The notes beneath the pieces are model-generated. The model saw only the letters and a program-made list of their open reading frames with translations, was not told the origin of the DNA and searched no databases. 64,000 nucleotides of DNA from Sipunculus nudus (taxonomy: Eukaryota > Annelida > Sipuncula > Golfingiida > Sipunculidae), in contig CM049308.1 of assembly GCA_026874595.1 (NCBI GenBank), forward strand, positions 40,660,527-40,724,526. The letters run 5' to 3'. Position numbers and translations under genes: made by a program. Shown piece by piece: positions 12,887 to 27,800 of this stretch (position 1 is its first letter; every line of letters begins with the position of its first letter).

Positions 12887-15800
12887 TTAGAAGCGATCTA
12901 ATATGGCAAACTTGATCTTGTGTGCTTGGAGACGGTCAATGAGATTTGTCTTGGCAAATAGTCCTCCCGGTGTGAACACCCCTCCCCTGCAGTGAAAGAG
13001 AAAGTAAGTATGTGGTTACCAAAGTCACATCATCCTACCAACAAGGATCTGGCCTGCTATACGCTGCCAAGATACCTTGCTTCAGTGAGCTGCTCTGGTG
13101 TCTATTTCATTAATAATGAACAAGTCTTCATGTGTTCAGGCCAAAATCACTAAACAGATTTTTTTATGCCCTTCTGGCAATTCTAACATTGAAATGAGCA
13201 ACAGAATTGCTTTTGGAGCAGTGTAAAGCAGGTGTAATTTGATTTGTGGTTTTGCCTTATTGTTAATTTTTTTCATGAATCAGGTTCAAGTGCAGCTGAC
13301 TGAAGCAAAATAAGATGACAGTATATAAAGTGACTAGATCCAGGCCACTCATGGTCATAAAAACAGAATTCACTCAAACTTACAAGATTCTCATACTGGA
13401 AGTTTAGAAATTTTTACTAAAATTACATTTAATGTTATACCACAACAGCTTACAGGTCAACCTGTTGAACCACTGTCTTTGAAAATTACTTCACATTTGT
13501 ATGACCAGGTTTCTCCATTTTAGTTCAGCAAATCCTTTAGAATTATCTTTCATTACTTCATGCCTAAAACAGAAACACCACACAAAATTTCACATGTACT
13601 TTCATTTATAGCAGTACATTTTAATGTCACCAGACATTTACTTTTGAGGGTTTGGTTATCATATAAAAAGTCACTTAGATGAAAGCCATCCATATACAAA
13701 ATACAAACTGTGAAGTGTATATCAATTCTTTTTTTAAAAGTGGTCTATGATGCATTTTCTATGGCAATTGGATACTTACTTCAAGGGCAAATTATTGCTT
13801 TCTGAACAAATTTCTGAACGCAAAGTATAAGCTGCCTGAATCAAGCAGATTGGAGTGGATATGTAACCAGCCTCTACAAAACAGAGAAAAGTGTGTTTCT
13901 AATTAAATATGTCACAATGTTCACATTACAGACCTTGGGTATATACTGTGGTTGGCTTTCTGTTTGTGAGGGTTTCAGATTCGTGATATTCACAAAAGGA
14001 AAATTATCATGAAAATAAAACCTCCATGAATAGAATACCTCATCTATACAGGTGAATAATCATTTATTATACAGCCTTGGTGATATTTTGTGTATGTTAC
14101 CCAGGCAATCACGTTTTTAAGTCAAAAGGCAAAATATTATAACATATATAAAGTTGGCAGAATCACAATGCGTGACATTTCAAATTTGTGGATGTGGCAG
14201 TCAAGAACCACCATTCCTGTAGGAGGGATGGACTATATACGGGAATCCACAGGAAAATTACTGGAAATCATCCATGCCCCACCTGTTTTCTATAAAACTC
14301 TAAAACTATACAATTGCCCTCCCCCCTCCCTAATATGAATTTGCCCCTCTGCCCCCCCCCCCCCCCCCCCACTTTCCCACGCCTGTGATAATTTAAACAA
14401 AAACAGATGGATCTTGTCGGGCAACCAACACCTATTAGCTAACTTTAAAGCTGGGGATGTCCAGGCCAGGTAACAGAATGTGTGAGATTTATGTCCCTTG
14501 GTTTGAGAGCATGAGACAAGGGGTAAATGCACTAGTCTCATGCCCAATGCCTGAGACTTGGCATGTTTGTATTTTATGTAACCTGTAATTCAAATGTTTA
14601 ATTTAAATTCAAACATTATAAATTATATTAGATTTTTCATATTATCTGCCTGTAGGGGAGAAGAATTTCTACTCATGCTCATTGGTCCTGGTTAAATTGT
14701 TAAAATTTAGCGCAAATATAAGTGATAATGGATATACTATGAGTAGGTTACTGATCACTAAAATGGAACCGTCGTGAAACAAAGACATGGTAAAAATCAC
14801 GAGTATTAGCCTCACAAATATGAAGCCATCACAGTAATCTTACATAAAACTTATTCTTCATCTTTACATATTTTGGCAGTACCCTGATGTTACTGGCCAT
14901 ATGTATGCAATGAGGCAATCCGTTGATCGATCCCTTATTAGCTCTTGTTGTTCAGAGCTCGTAATCATCTATAATATCCGTCAGTTAAGGCATTAGCCTC
15001 ACCTGCTTAATATATACAAAAATAGTTTAAATGATTAACCAACTCGAATAATGAAGACTGTTAAACTTAGTTGAAAGGTCACAGTGACTACATTTAAAGT
15101 TTGGTGGGAGAAAATCCCACTAGTAAATCAATATTATTTGAAATGTCCCACCTGGTCCCGTGATCTGGGTGACAAGTTTCTTGTCTGGTTTATCAGTGTG
15201 CTGTTCCTCAGGCGTCGATAGTTTGCTTGCGTGACCAAATCCCAGGAAGGTCATTGTAAAACTACACCCTGCAACCTGTCAAATCATCAAGTTTTTAAAT
15301 GTTTGCTTTTTTGACATATTCAAAGCCAAATTAGAAGATTTTGGATACTGAAGTAATAATGGAACTTTTTTTTTGTAAAAAAAAGTGAGGTGGAAGACAC
15401 AAGATGTTAATGGCAAGTGAAATGAGTGCTGCAGAAAACATTATACATGCCCAGAACTATGATGACCAGGAGCTTTAGTTCACTTGTAATAAATTATATT
15501 CCATTCAATACATTTTTACTATAAATTCAGCATAGTAAAGACAGCGTTTCTTATTGTTTTACCCACCACAGATTTGAATCAGCTATAATTTTACTTTCAA
15601 ATCCTGATATGATGGGTGTTTATCATTATGTATACTATCACGTGTAATGTAAAGACAAAAAAGGCAGAAGCAACCTTGCTTTTTTTTTAGTTAACTGAGA
15701 TTAATTATTTGTTTGTATTGAGAAGACATGATTTTGTTTAATAATGATTTACCTGCTCACGAGTTGGTCCCTCATGACTGAACACACCTCCAGAAAACAG

Positions 15801-18800
15801 TCTTGGATACTGGAACAAACACCAGATTTATTTGATTAGTTCAAAACAACACTGATTCACCACAGACAGCATATTACCCATTCTTATGTACCAGTAGTTC
15901 ATAAAGTTACTGACAGGTGACAGTGCAACAAAAAAAAACTTAAATTATTCAAGATTTATGGGGAATTCTTCACAATAGTTCAAGACCAAACTCGGGGATT
16001 TCCAAGACATGACCTAAGAGGGATTCTGTGACACAAGTTGAAATGCACCACCATCAAATATAATATGGAAATGCTACACGATCAGTGGTAGGTACTTTAG
16101 TGCCTGTAAAGAGTATACCTGGTATTGCCAATGGAAGTAGTCTGATTAAATTATGTGTAATTATTTCATGTGTTAATGTTCCTCAGTCAGGTGCTTCTTT
16201 CCAAGTAAAACAAAGTGATATATATGTAAATATACCTCTCTGCAGTAACTTATGGGATATAATTTTATTCTGAACAATGATCTTGTATAATAAATATATT
16301 TGTGACTAAATTTATGAGGATCAATATGTACTTACACTTTCAAGAAGTTTCCTCCCAAAACTGAATTTGGCCATTATGCCAAAGATGATACCAAAAAGAA
16401 TCAAACCCATGGTCTTCAGGATGGTTCCTGTGACATAGTAGGCTCGGAATTGCAGCTGGTAAAAAAACAAAAAAGAAATATTGGACATCATTCTATTACA
16501 TCATCTTATGATCATATAACTAGTTGCCCATGGGCCATGATGCTCAGCTGAATTCAAGAAATGTTGAACAATGAGCAAAATGACTGCCAGAGTGCAAACA
16601 AATAATGAATTTTGTGAGGAGTCCTAAGAAATGGGTTTCAGTGGGCTGTTGGACAGATCACAACTTCATTTGAAGGTCTCAAAAACAGAAAGAAAAATGC
16701 GTAAAAATTTGAAAAATACAGGTAGTGCCACCAGTCTGCAGGAACTGATGAAACACTCCATGATCAATATATATCCCAAAAATCATGGCTATCAAGGCAT
16801 AAGTTATTCCAGATACTGGAGCTTTTGTTTGTATCAAATTTTTAATTATTCTTGGGGGTATTTACGAGTCCTATAGCTCAGACAATATGGGTAACAGAGA
16901 CTTAATTTCAGATTTCCATGAAGAATTTTCATGGACCTCCCTAGATGTCAAGTATGTAGATTCTAGGTCAAGTGGTTACGATTTGTGCCCTGTTACAAGA
17001 TGAGGCTTTATTTGAAAGTCTCAAAAAAAGAAAAAAATGCGTACCAATTTAAAAAATATATAGGTGGCACCACCAGTCTGCAGGAACTGATGAAACAATC
17101 CATGATCAATATGCATAAAAAATCATGGCCATCAGTACATTAGTTATTCAGATACTGCAGCTTTTGTATCACATTTTTAATTATTCTTAGTGTTACTTGC
17201 GAGCCCCATAGCTCAAAGGATATGGGTAACAGAGACCTAATTTCAGGTTTTCAAGGAGATTTTTCATGGACCTCCCTGGATATTAAGTTTGAAGAATGCA
17301 GGTCCAGTGGTTACACTTTGTGCCCTGTTAACAGATGACAGTTTCATTGCAGGTCTGAAAAAAAAGAGAAAAAATCGTAAAAATTCGAAAAAATACACGC
17401 AGCGCAACCAGTCTGCAGGAAGTGATGGAACATCCCATGATCAATATTCATGCAAAGAATCAGGGTGATCAATGCAGTAGTTATTCAGATACTTGAGCTT
17501 TTGTATCAAATTTTCCATTCTTCTGGGGGGTACTTTGGAGCCCCATAGCTCCAAGGATATGGGTAACAGAGACCTAATTTCATGTTTTCAAAAAGATTAT
17601 TCATGGACCTCCCTGGATATTAAGTTTGAAGATTCCAGGTCCAGTGGTTACAATTTGTACCCTGTTAACAGGTGACAGTTTCATTGCAGGTCTGAAAAAA
17701 AGAGAAAAAATTCGTAAAAACTGGAAAAAAATACAGGTGGCATCACCAGTCTGCGGGAAGTGATGGAACATCCCATGATCAATATTCATGCAAAGAATCA
17801 GGGTGATCAATGCAGTAGTTATTTAGATACTTGAGCTTTTGTATCACATTTTGCATTAATCTTGGGGGGAGGGGGTACTTCTAATTTCAGGTTTTCAAGG
17901 AAATTTTTCATGGACCTCCCTGGATATTAAGTTTGAAGATTCCAGGTCCACTGGTTACAATTTGTGCCCTGTTAACAGATGACAGATTTATTGGTCTGAA
18001 AAAAAGAGAAAAAAAATCGAAAAAATACAGGTGGCGCCACTAGTCTGCAGGAAGTGATGGAACATCCAATGATCAGTATTCATGCAAAGAATCACGGTGA
18101 TCAATGCAGTAGTTATTCAGATATTGAGATTTTGTATCAAATTTTGCATTATTCTGGGGTTTACTTAGGAGCCCCATAGCTCAAAGGATATTGGTAACAG
18201 AGACCTAATTTCAGGTTTTCAAGGAGATTTTTCATGGACCTCCCTGGATGTCAAGTGAGAAGATTCCAGGTCCAGCGGTTACTATTTGTGCCCTGTTAAC
18301 AGATGGCTGGACAGACGACAGACAAAGGGTGATCGCTATAGCTCAGATGACTTACAGTCAGCTGAGCTAAAAATTAAGTGAATGGATATACATTAGGAAT
18401 GAATATCCAGTTTTTTTTATTTATGCGACAACTAATGTAAACTAAACACTTGCAACAAATTTTTCTGATTACAGATCATTTAAATTAAACCAATTAGATT
18501 CCAAGATGACTATGTTAATCTTGTAGAAGAATTTCTTCTTAAAATACAAAAGTTCATGAAAAGTCAAGCAAACAGCAGTTTATTTTTCCCAAAATTAAAC
18601 AAATGCAAGAGTATACAATACACCCAACATATGTCTTGTTGCCTTTGACCTCTAACCTTATTGAATATGCATGGATTTTGCATAGAATCAAACCTGGGCA
18701 AGAATATCTATTGGTTAGAAATTATAGTGGGTTTCGTGAAAATCCATTGAATCCCTGGTGGGTTATCACAGCAACACTAAAAGTAAACAGACAGATGGAT

Positions 18801-21800
18801 GCTGCCAAGATTATAAAACACCTATCCTAGACTAGCATGTAAATACAAAGAACTCCTACCGGTCTCTCTTTCCTGACAGAATAGTTGAAGCTTTGTGTGC
18901 GGTTCACCACCGAACGGTCACTTCCTGGGAAGGAAACACAGTAGCCACTGGCCACATCACTGTGAAACACTGGGGGCCTGAAGAAAATGTGAAAGTATAT
19001 ATTATACTTAATTCACTTGTTAAACACAATCAAAAAGGTTTGTATTTACTGCAATTCACCACAATCTCAAGTTCTTGTATCGTTTTATAATCTGATAAGT
19101 CCTATTCAATGAAGACAATGAATATTTAAAAATTAATAGTTTTATTAGATGTTTGAACAAGACTTATGTATTACTGCAGATTAGAATGAATTCCTTAAAT
19201 GCAAGAATTATGAAACCACTTGATAATCATATTAGAAATTAAGATCAGATCAAAAAATCCCTTAAATAATGAATATTTAAATTATTTAAATAGACAATAT
19301 TGCAACAACAGAAATATTTGACTTATGGAGTTTTTATCTCTAACATTTCTAATATATTTTAAGCTGGAAATAGCAGATTTCAAATAAACTATACTATAAT
19401 AGAGACATAACAGAAGCAGACCAAGCTGATAGTGACATAAATACTGTGAAGGTACAGCAAGATCTAAAATAATCAATATGGTTAAATAAAGTATGATAGG
19501 AAACAGCTGGCCACAAAAACATCATGCTAATTGCAAGAGCCAACTGTAACTGTGGAAAAATCAATGAAACATCAAATTTTTATAACATTACTATATTGTA
19601 CACTTTAATATGCTGGAAGTGAATCACGGCAGTCATTTAAGTACAACAGGACTGAAATCATTGAAACAATAGTCTTGTATCACTGATTCTCAATCATGGC
19701 GTCACTATTATAGCATCAATATCACATCATGTTTTATAGCAACCTGAACCAGGACAAGCACTAACTACATATATACAGAGCATCCTTTGGTTTACACATA
19801 TATGACTACCTTCCCGGCATTCTGTGCTTGTTCTTGGGTAAAGTTACTAAAGCACGTTGCTGTTTGCGGAAAGCTCGCAGCTCATGCCAGTTGGCCAGCC
19901 CATGGATGGCTGACTGCCAAGTGCCGAAGTGAAGACCTCCCCGCTTTATCCATCAAAGATATTGACAGGTTAATACAATTTTACATATTGGTATATTAGA
20001 ACAGGAGATATATATTTTTCCTCTAATCATCATCTACCATTATTCATCAATCAATTTCAGATAATTCACCAACCTCAAGCATATAGATTTGGCAGCAGAC
20101 CAAACTGCTACACCACATTCTTTTTTGCCAAAAGAATGGTTTGCCTTAAGAAACCATACATGTGACAACTACTTAGGAATGAGCAATTATACAATAAACA
20201 AAAAAAGAATATACAAAACAGGACATTCCTGCAAATGATAACAGACAACAGAATTAGATGCTTCAAGTCTGAATATGTCCCCTGATTCACAAACATGTAA
20301 TGGATCAGGCCAAGGATGGTATTGAGTAAAAGATTATATACAAATAAAAAGATTAGATAGATAGACACAGAAAAAGGGATAGAGTGATGCCTTTGACAAA
20401 ATTCATACCAGATAACAATTTGGTAGAACCCTGAACAGGCATGATAAACCCAGTGACAGAATCTCCTGGAGCTATCATCTCCAAAAAAGGGGAGGAGGAG
20501 GGAGCTAGTTGTTACCTGAGAGGCATATCCCACAAGTAGTGGCAGAACATTGAGAAAAAAAGTTTGGTCTTAGACAGAGTAAGGCTTGGAATACATGTAT
20601 CAGCTCATGTGCTTATAGAGAATCCTCACTATGAACCTAAACATCAGCCAAGAATATCATAAATGAATGGAGCAAGTCAGTACAAATTTTGTGACCCCAT
20701 GTCCAAGACACAAGTTATCATTTCCCAAACTCCTTGTTTTTCCGGTTAGAATTTCTTTAAATATTTGATAGAACCATCTGGGTCTGCTGCTGTTGGTCTA
20801 ACATCCTACCACAGTAGCTACCTTTTAGGTGGCCGGAACTTGCTCTTTGGAACTTTAACAGCAGAGAGCTGTTTCCTCAGTGCTATTAACTCGTGAGCAT
20901 GGGCAAACCCATGAATGGCCGACTGAAAGGTAGCAAAGTGCCCTCCTCCTCCCTAAAACAATCAACAAACTTATTACCTTCTAAAAAACCAAGATAATCT
21001 TTAGTAACATGTTTTACTTTAATAAATTCTTCGAAATTAACTTGTAGAAAGTCTACCTAAACCATTTTCATCATGAATAATAAGAGTTGTGCACAATCAG
21101 ATCATCAGCATGAAGGATCCAACTTCATTAATCATCTACCTTGCATATGTTCATAAGCTCACATAAATCATCTCCACAATTCTGAGCACTTATACTATAT
21201 ATAAGTATATAATAAGACATAACATATTAATATATAAACTGTCATACACAATCTGCATGGTCATCTCACCAGCCACAGTGACATCTAAGTAGAAAGTTTT
21301 CATAGAAACTATTGTCTGCATAGTACCCACATTCATTACAAGTAATACTTTAGAATACATCATGCTTGAAAACTGTGTCCTATGAAACAGCACTTCTTCA
21401 GTAACATTACAAATATTACAGAAAATAAATTCTATGTATACAAGTCAAAATTTGCCACAAAATGATTAATATTTGGTGTTTGGACACAGATGTTTTTCTT
21501 ACAGGTCTGTAATTAATTCAGCCAGTTCTCTTCAATCATTGCTTAGAAAAATTGTCTTCTATAGTTAAATGTTATTATGTCTTCTTGAAACTACAAAAAC
21601 CAAACCTTTGACTCATATAATGAGAAAATGCTACATCCTGTGAACTACCAGTGCATTAAAATTAAATTTGTCTTGATTTATATCAGAAAATTCCTCCTAC
21701 ATAATTAGTTGTTACTTTTTCTACTTTTTCAAGTTTTTAATAGTGATATTGGATTTAAATTTTAAAACATTTCATCCATGATGCAGTGTTTGAATTGCTA

Positions 21801-24800
21801 CATTTAGGGTAGCCATTTGTTCAAATGTAAATTCCACAAAAGACTAAATATGAGTATTTATATGACATATATTTTATTGTAATATATTTCATATCATAAA
21901 TGCAATAAATTAATATAAATTGCCCCACTGCATACTTCTAACATCCTGACTTTGATTAGAATGGTTAGGTGTTACAACCTTAAAATTATAGTTTCACGCT
22001 TCTGCTGCTAGATCTCACTACCTGTTACTTATAAAGCTATTTGCAGATATGACCTTATCAAGGCAGGTGTGAAAGAAGTCTAACCTTTGGCCCAGAATGG
22101 ACTTCAACATAGCTCTCTACAGCATTCATGTCACCTGTAAATTAAAGCAGAATTAGCTAATGTAATAAACACTTGCAAATTGAAATCCCTTTTTTTTTAA
22201 TACTCAGTCAAAATAAGAAATGTAATTGACTCAGAAATGCTCTATACTGATGTAATTATTCAGGGAAGACTATGACCATGATTCTGACAAAATTACCAGA
22301 TATTTTGCATCCAGTCCTATAGAAACCTTATTCCAGGATCCTTGACTGATCCTTGTTAACCAACTGAATAGTTTTAGCAATCATCTGAATCACTTTCATA
22401 CTATTCAGTCTGTGGCTACACTTTTACATAAAAGTAATTCAGCATACTTTTTCATGAATAACAAAGCTTGCAAAATTTTTAGGCTGAAATCACAACTGCC
22501 AATTAAATCTTACGAACAATATACAAACAATATATCTGTACTATTCACATGTGGTCTGAACAGGATAAATAAGACACAGCACAGGCTTATATGGCTTTAT
22601 TTTACTGACAAGATTCTTCATGCCAGCTACTTTTAACATTTTATTGAAACATCCCACCAGATGTCCATGCAGAAATAGAGTATGCGAGTCATTTGGTTAG
22701 TTCATTTGCCTTTTCCATGATTTATGAAACAGTCACCACAGCAGCTCACTGAATCAAGGTCTTTGAAAGTGTAGCCACCAGGGTTGGCAAGTTTTAGGCA
22801 TGAAGGTTTTAACCATAGGTTATAACCTGGTTAAAACTGCCCCGCCTAAAACAGGTTTTAGGCAGGTTTTAGGCACCAAAAGTGCCCAAAACCTATATTT
22901 GTTTACATTTTTTACTTAAATATTTGTAAAACTACCATACTGGCTGGGGTGATGCAGTCACAAGGCTTTGCTGGGCTTCTGGAAGCTATCAAGTATTAGA
23001 AATGCATGATTTCCTGTTGGCTGGCACCATGCAGTCTTCAAAGAGCCGGTATAGGTGTCTGGAGCATGAGACCATGTTTGTGTGGCACATAGTTTTATTG
23101 GCCAAGGTAATGACATTATCAGGACCTTTTGGGTTTCCTGATGAGTGCCCAGCTACCTGGAATGATGTAATACAGCCTCCAGTTTGCCCTTGTAAGACAG
23201 GGTATCACTATCAGAGGGGAGGACATGCTTGATTAGACAAGTTAATTACAATTTATCAGGGTGATGGGGTCATAAGACCCAATGGTCTTAAGTCCTACTG
23301 CTGTGTCCTAGTAGATGTTCATGTAAACTTTCATACATGACTAGGAGGATGCAATCAAAGCCCTTGCCCTGAAGACTGTTCTTGAGCAAACTTTTTACTG
23401 AGTGACGCAGTCTGTGCCCCTCAGGCCTTCAGGTTTAACACAGCCCCTAATTAATTATGAATATTCTGTGGTTTGCAACATATTCATTGCAATATATTTT
23501 CACATTTTCAGTTTTATACTAATTATAGTGTTTAATGAGGGTTCCATTTTCACAATCTCATCATACAATTAACAGAGTATATCCATCATTATATAGAAGA
23601 TAAGTATGTGCACAAAATCTTAAAATTTGACAAGGGATGACCTAGCTAAGGGAATAAACAAATAGTGGAAATTCTTGTTCATTATCAGATAATGTAAAGG
23701 ATATTATCATATTTTTAGTTTATGGCTAGCATAAAAGATATGTAATAATTTATAAAACCAATCCAATGCTTTTTGCCACTGAAGCTACAGGCATACAAAA
23801 TATAGATGTTATGTTAGTGAAAAACAGTATAAAGAACTATTCATCAGTGTAAATGGAACAACATTTAAATCCAGGAAAACTTCTTTTCCATCTATCACAA
23901 AATTTAATCCCTTGTGATCAAAAAGCCAATAAAAGTATCTGGTTATAAGCTTAAAGTAAGAGCATTCTTTTATAAATTGGCAGTAATGGAGGTAGGAGAG
24001 TCGGAGAACTGTGTTCATAAGGAAATCCCTGAAGTATTGTTGAATTCATTTGTTGCTTTTTTTGTGTCATGGTTTAATTTGTTTAGTTTGAATAAAGTGA
24101 TCCTCAATTTTAATTTGTTGAGCATATTTCTTTAATGCATTTAGATGTTTAACAATAAAACATAGTTAAACTAAAAGTCATAGGTAAGGGTAAATAAGGT
24201 TTTAGGCAGTTAAAGGCAGTTTTAGGCAGGTTATAACCTATTTTAGGCAGTTAAAGGCAGGTTTTAGGCTCTGCCCTGCCGAAAACAGGTATTGGGCAGC
24301 CTAAAACCCAACCCTGGTAGCCACAGACTTGATAGTACAAAGATGATCTGAATAATCTATACCGCTACTGATGGAAAAGGAAATATCATACTTGATAGTC
24401 AATGTACTGTCAGAGGAAAATAATCATTTTACATATATGCTAATTACCAGCCATAATCATTAGGCCTATAGACCATAATCATTTGGAGGGAAAAAGGCAT
24501 TGGATGCATTCTAAAAAGACAAGATTTTAATAATATGACTGTGCATTATCAGAGAACTGTTGATAAATTATACTACTTACATCAGGGATACAAATCATAC
24601 ACACTGAATTGAAAGTACACAAGCAACTGACTGGTGCAAGCATGAGGTCAAAGGGCGATTACTTTGGTGATTTGTATGAAGTATTTATTGAACAAAAGAT
24701 CAGACAAAAGGTTCTGCATGATATGGAATCAATCAGTTAATGCAGAAAGAGTACTAAAGTTCTTGGTCCAGGTAACTCTAGTGAAATACTCAAGTCAAAT

Positions 24801-27800
24801 TATGAGTAGGCTTGTATTATGGCTAGTGAGCCTATAAATTGAATTTGCTATGTCAGCGACTTCAACTTAAACATTAAAGTGCAACAAAGTTCACTAACAT
24901 GCAACTAAGAAGTTGAACATAGATGTTGTTTTATTATGTTGTTGTGTGTTGTGTTATATTATTAAAAGGTGAGAGAGGCTTGGTGCAAGGAAGGGAGCAG
25001 ACACACATTTGTTGCTCTCCCAAAGAAAGTGGATTTTGGTAGATAAATATTTCATGTAGATGATTGAAAAGTGGTAGAAAACCAGATAACTACTCAGAGA
25101 TTTGGAATACCTAGAAAGTACAACAAAAAGGGAAGTACTTTTTCTTTTAATTATAAATTTGGAATTTTGTTTATCAGTTCAAGCTACCTTTTGTCATTTG
25201 AACCATAGTAACTGTTACATAATCATTTGAGTCTTTTCACACTGGTCAGTCGACCATGTGCACCAGGTCTCTCGACATTCGGGTCAACAGGTTTAAACTT
25301 TGTTTGTGCCATTATAATGTGTAGCTAAGCTGAGCTGAATGCCTGGCAGTTGACAATGTAACAATATTCACTCTTCAATGTTCTGTGCTTGTTATTTGTA
25401 ATGAGTGGCAATCCAAAAAGACAGAGAGCAGAATTATCAAGTTCCTCTTCAAACTCTCCAGTTAGTCCTCAGAATAAAAAATTCCATTCAGTTCAAACTT
25501 AAATAAAGTCAAAAACAGGAGAAATGGCAGGTATCACTAAAGAAGCCTTGAGAAAGATGTTAGATGATTTGGAGACAAAACTGGTCAGAAAAATTACACA
25601 AAAGTATGAAAAAACAGTGGAATTATTGGAAGCAAAGCTATTAACCCTAGAGACAGAGAATAAACAATTAAAAACTGATATAGAAAAACTAAATGGTAAA
25701 ATGAGTGAGCTTGAAGAGCAAAATGGTAAATCAAACAGTGAGATTAAAGAGGCAATGAAAAAAACCATTGAACTTGAGCAGTACTCAAGAAAATCAAACA
25801 TAAGAATATTTGGTGTTCAGGAAAGGGGTCATGGGCATAAAGGGGGTGAAAACTGTTCAGAAACAGTACAAAAGCTGTGTAGAGAAAAACTTGGGTTTGA
25901 AGTTGATCCCAAAGATATTGATGCTGCTCACGGTGCTGGAAAGTATAACAGAAACAAACATGATAGTAAACCCAGGGCAATCATTGTGAAGTTTGTCAGA
26001 CGGGATGTTAAAATATTAGTGATGAAAGAGAGAAGGCAATTAAAAAACACTGGGATAGTAATAGTAGATGATTTGTGTAGAGAGTTACATGAATTGTACA
26101 ATAGAGTGAGAAATGATGCCAGAGTAACAGATGCATTGACTTGGGATGGCAAAATATTTGTTAAAGATATGGAGGGAAACATTCATACAGTAAGATATGG
26201 TGAACCTTTGACAGATTTACCAAAAGCGGAGTGATGGTCCATGTTATTTTTTATATATGTATACTGCCAGGCCTTAAATGACCTGATATCTGTAATGAAT
26301 TATATGTGTCCAATTTGTATATGTGTTAATTTGAAGGCCAGTGACTTTGAATATACAGGTATAATACTTATGATATTTTACTTATGGATTGTAAAGAGAA
26401 TGAAAACAATATGTTATAATGACAAGAAAACCCCTGTTATTTTGAGTGTTAATACTTATATATTGTTTATACAACTTATGGTAAATAAGTTTACATTTCA
26501 AATCCTCTCACTAAATGTACGAGGACTAAGGAATTATGTAAAAAGAAGACAAATTTTCAATTGGATGGTGAAACATCAGTCACATAAAGGAGTCTGTTAA
26601 AAACAAGAGTGTCATTGTGTAAAACAAGATGAAAATGTTTGGTCAAAACATTGGCGAGGTGAAATGTATCTTTCTTTTGGTAATACAAAGTCATGCGGAG
26701 TATGTATTCTTATTGGAAAAAATGTTGATTTCAAGGAGCTTAGTAAAACTATAGATGATAAAGGTAGATATATTATAGTGGAATGTGAAATTGAAGGGTT
26801 GCACTGTATCCTGGTAAACACGTATGCACCAAATTTTGAAAGTCAACAAATTAAATTTTACGAAACTGTCTCTCAGCAAATAGATAAAATTCTCAGGGAT
26901 TCATACGTGGAAGTTATATGGGGAGGAGATTTTAATGTACACCTCACTGAACAAGATGCTGATGGAGGAAGGTTAAGTGTTAAACATAATTCAGTTAATA
27001 AGATTGTTAATATAATGGAAGCATTAAATCTGTGTGATGTATGGCGTATAAAACATGATTCACTAAAAGCTTATACTTGGCGCTCAACCACACCCTTTAT
27101 TCAGAGGAGACTTGATTATTTTTTGGTGTCAGATACCCTACTATGTTATGTTTCAAGTTGTGAAATTATACCAAGTGTTAACACAGACCATTCAGCAGTG
27201 GTGCTGAAAGTTGATATAGCGAAAGAAACAAAATCGGGACCTGCACACTGGTGTATGAATAATGATTTGCTAAATGACACAGATTATATAAAAAATGTGA
27301 AAAGTAAAATAAATGAATGGAAAGAAGAGGTAAATACGATAACAGCCCAAGGTATATGGGAATTTGAAATATAAGATAAGGGAATACACCATCAAATACA
27401 GTAAAGCTAAAGCTAAAAATCGTAAAGAATATGGTGTAAACTTGGAAATGAAGGTTTCTGAAATGGAAGGGGCTATACAGAGTGAAGGGAATCCTGAATC
27501 ACAGGAGTTATATTGTGAATTAAAACAAAAACTGCAAGAATACTATGATAATGTTACCAGAGGCATTATTGTTAGATCTAGGGCACAGTGGTTACAAGAA
27601 GGTGAAAGGGGTACAAAATATTAAGGATAACCTGGAAAAACGTAATAAAAATAGGTCTACAATACGCATATTGTCATATAAGGGAAGAGATATAGCAAAT
27701 CACACAGAAATTATGAGATGTATTAGGGAATCCTTTATAGAAAAGTATAAGAAGAAATCAGTGAGTAACAAATCAGAGGTGACACACCTTTTTCAGAATC

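Noticed and set aside
23809-24135. Open frames inside the hAT element as a possible transposase
   Set aside because: Short, on opposite strands, with no hAT dimerisation or catalytic motif.
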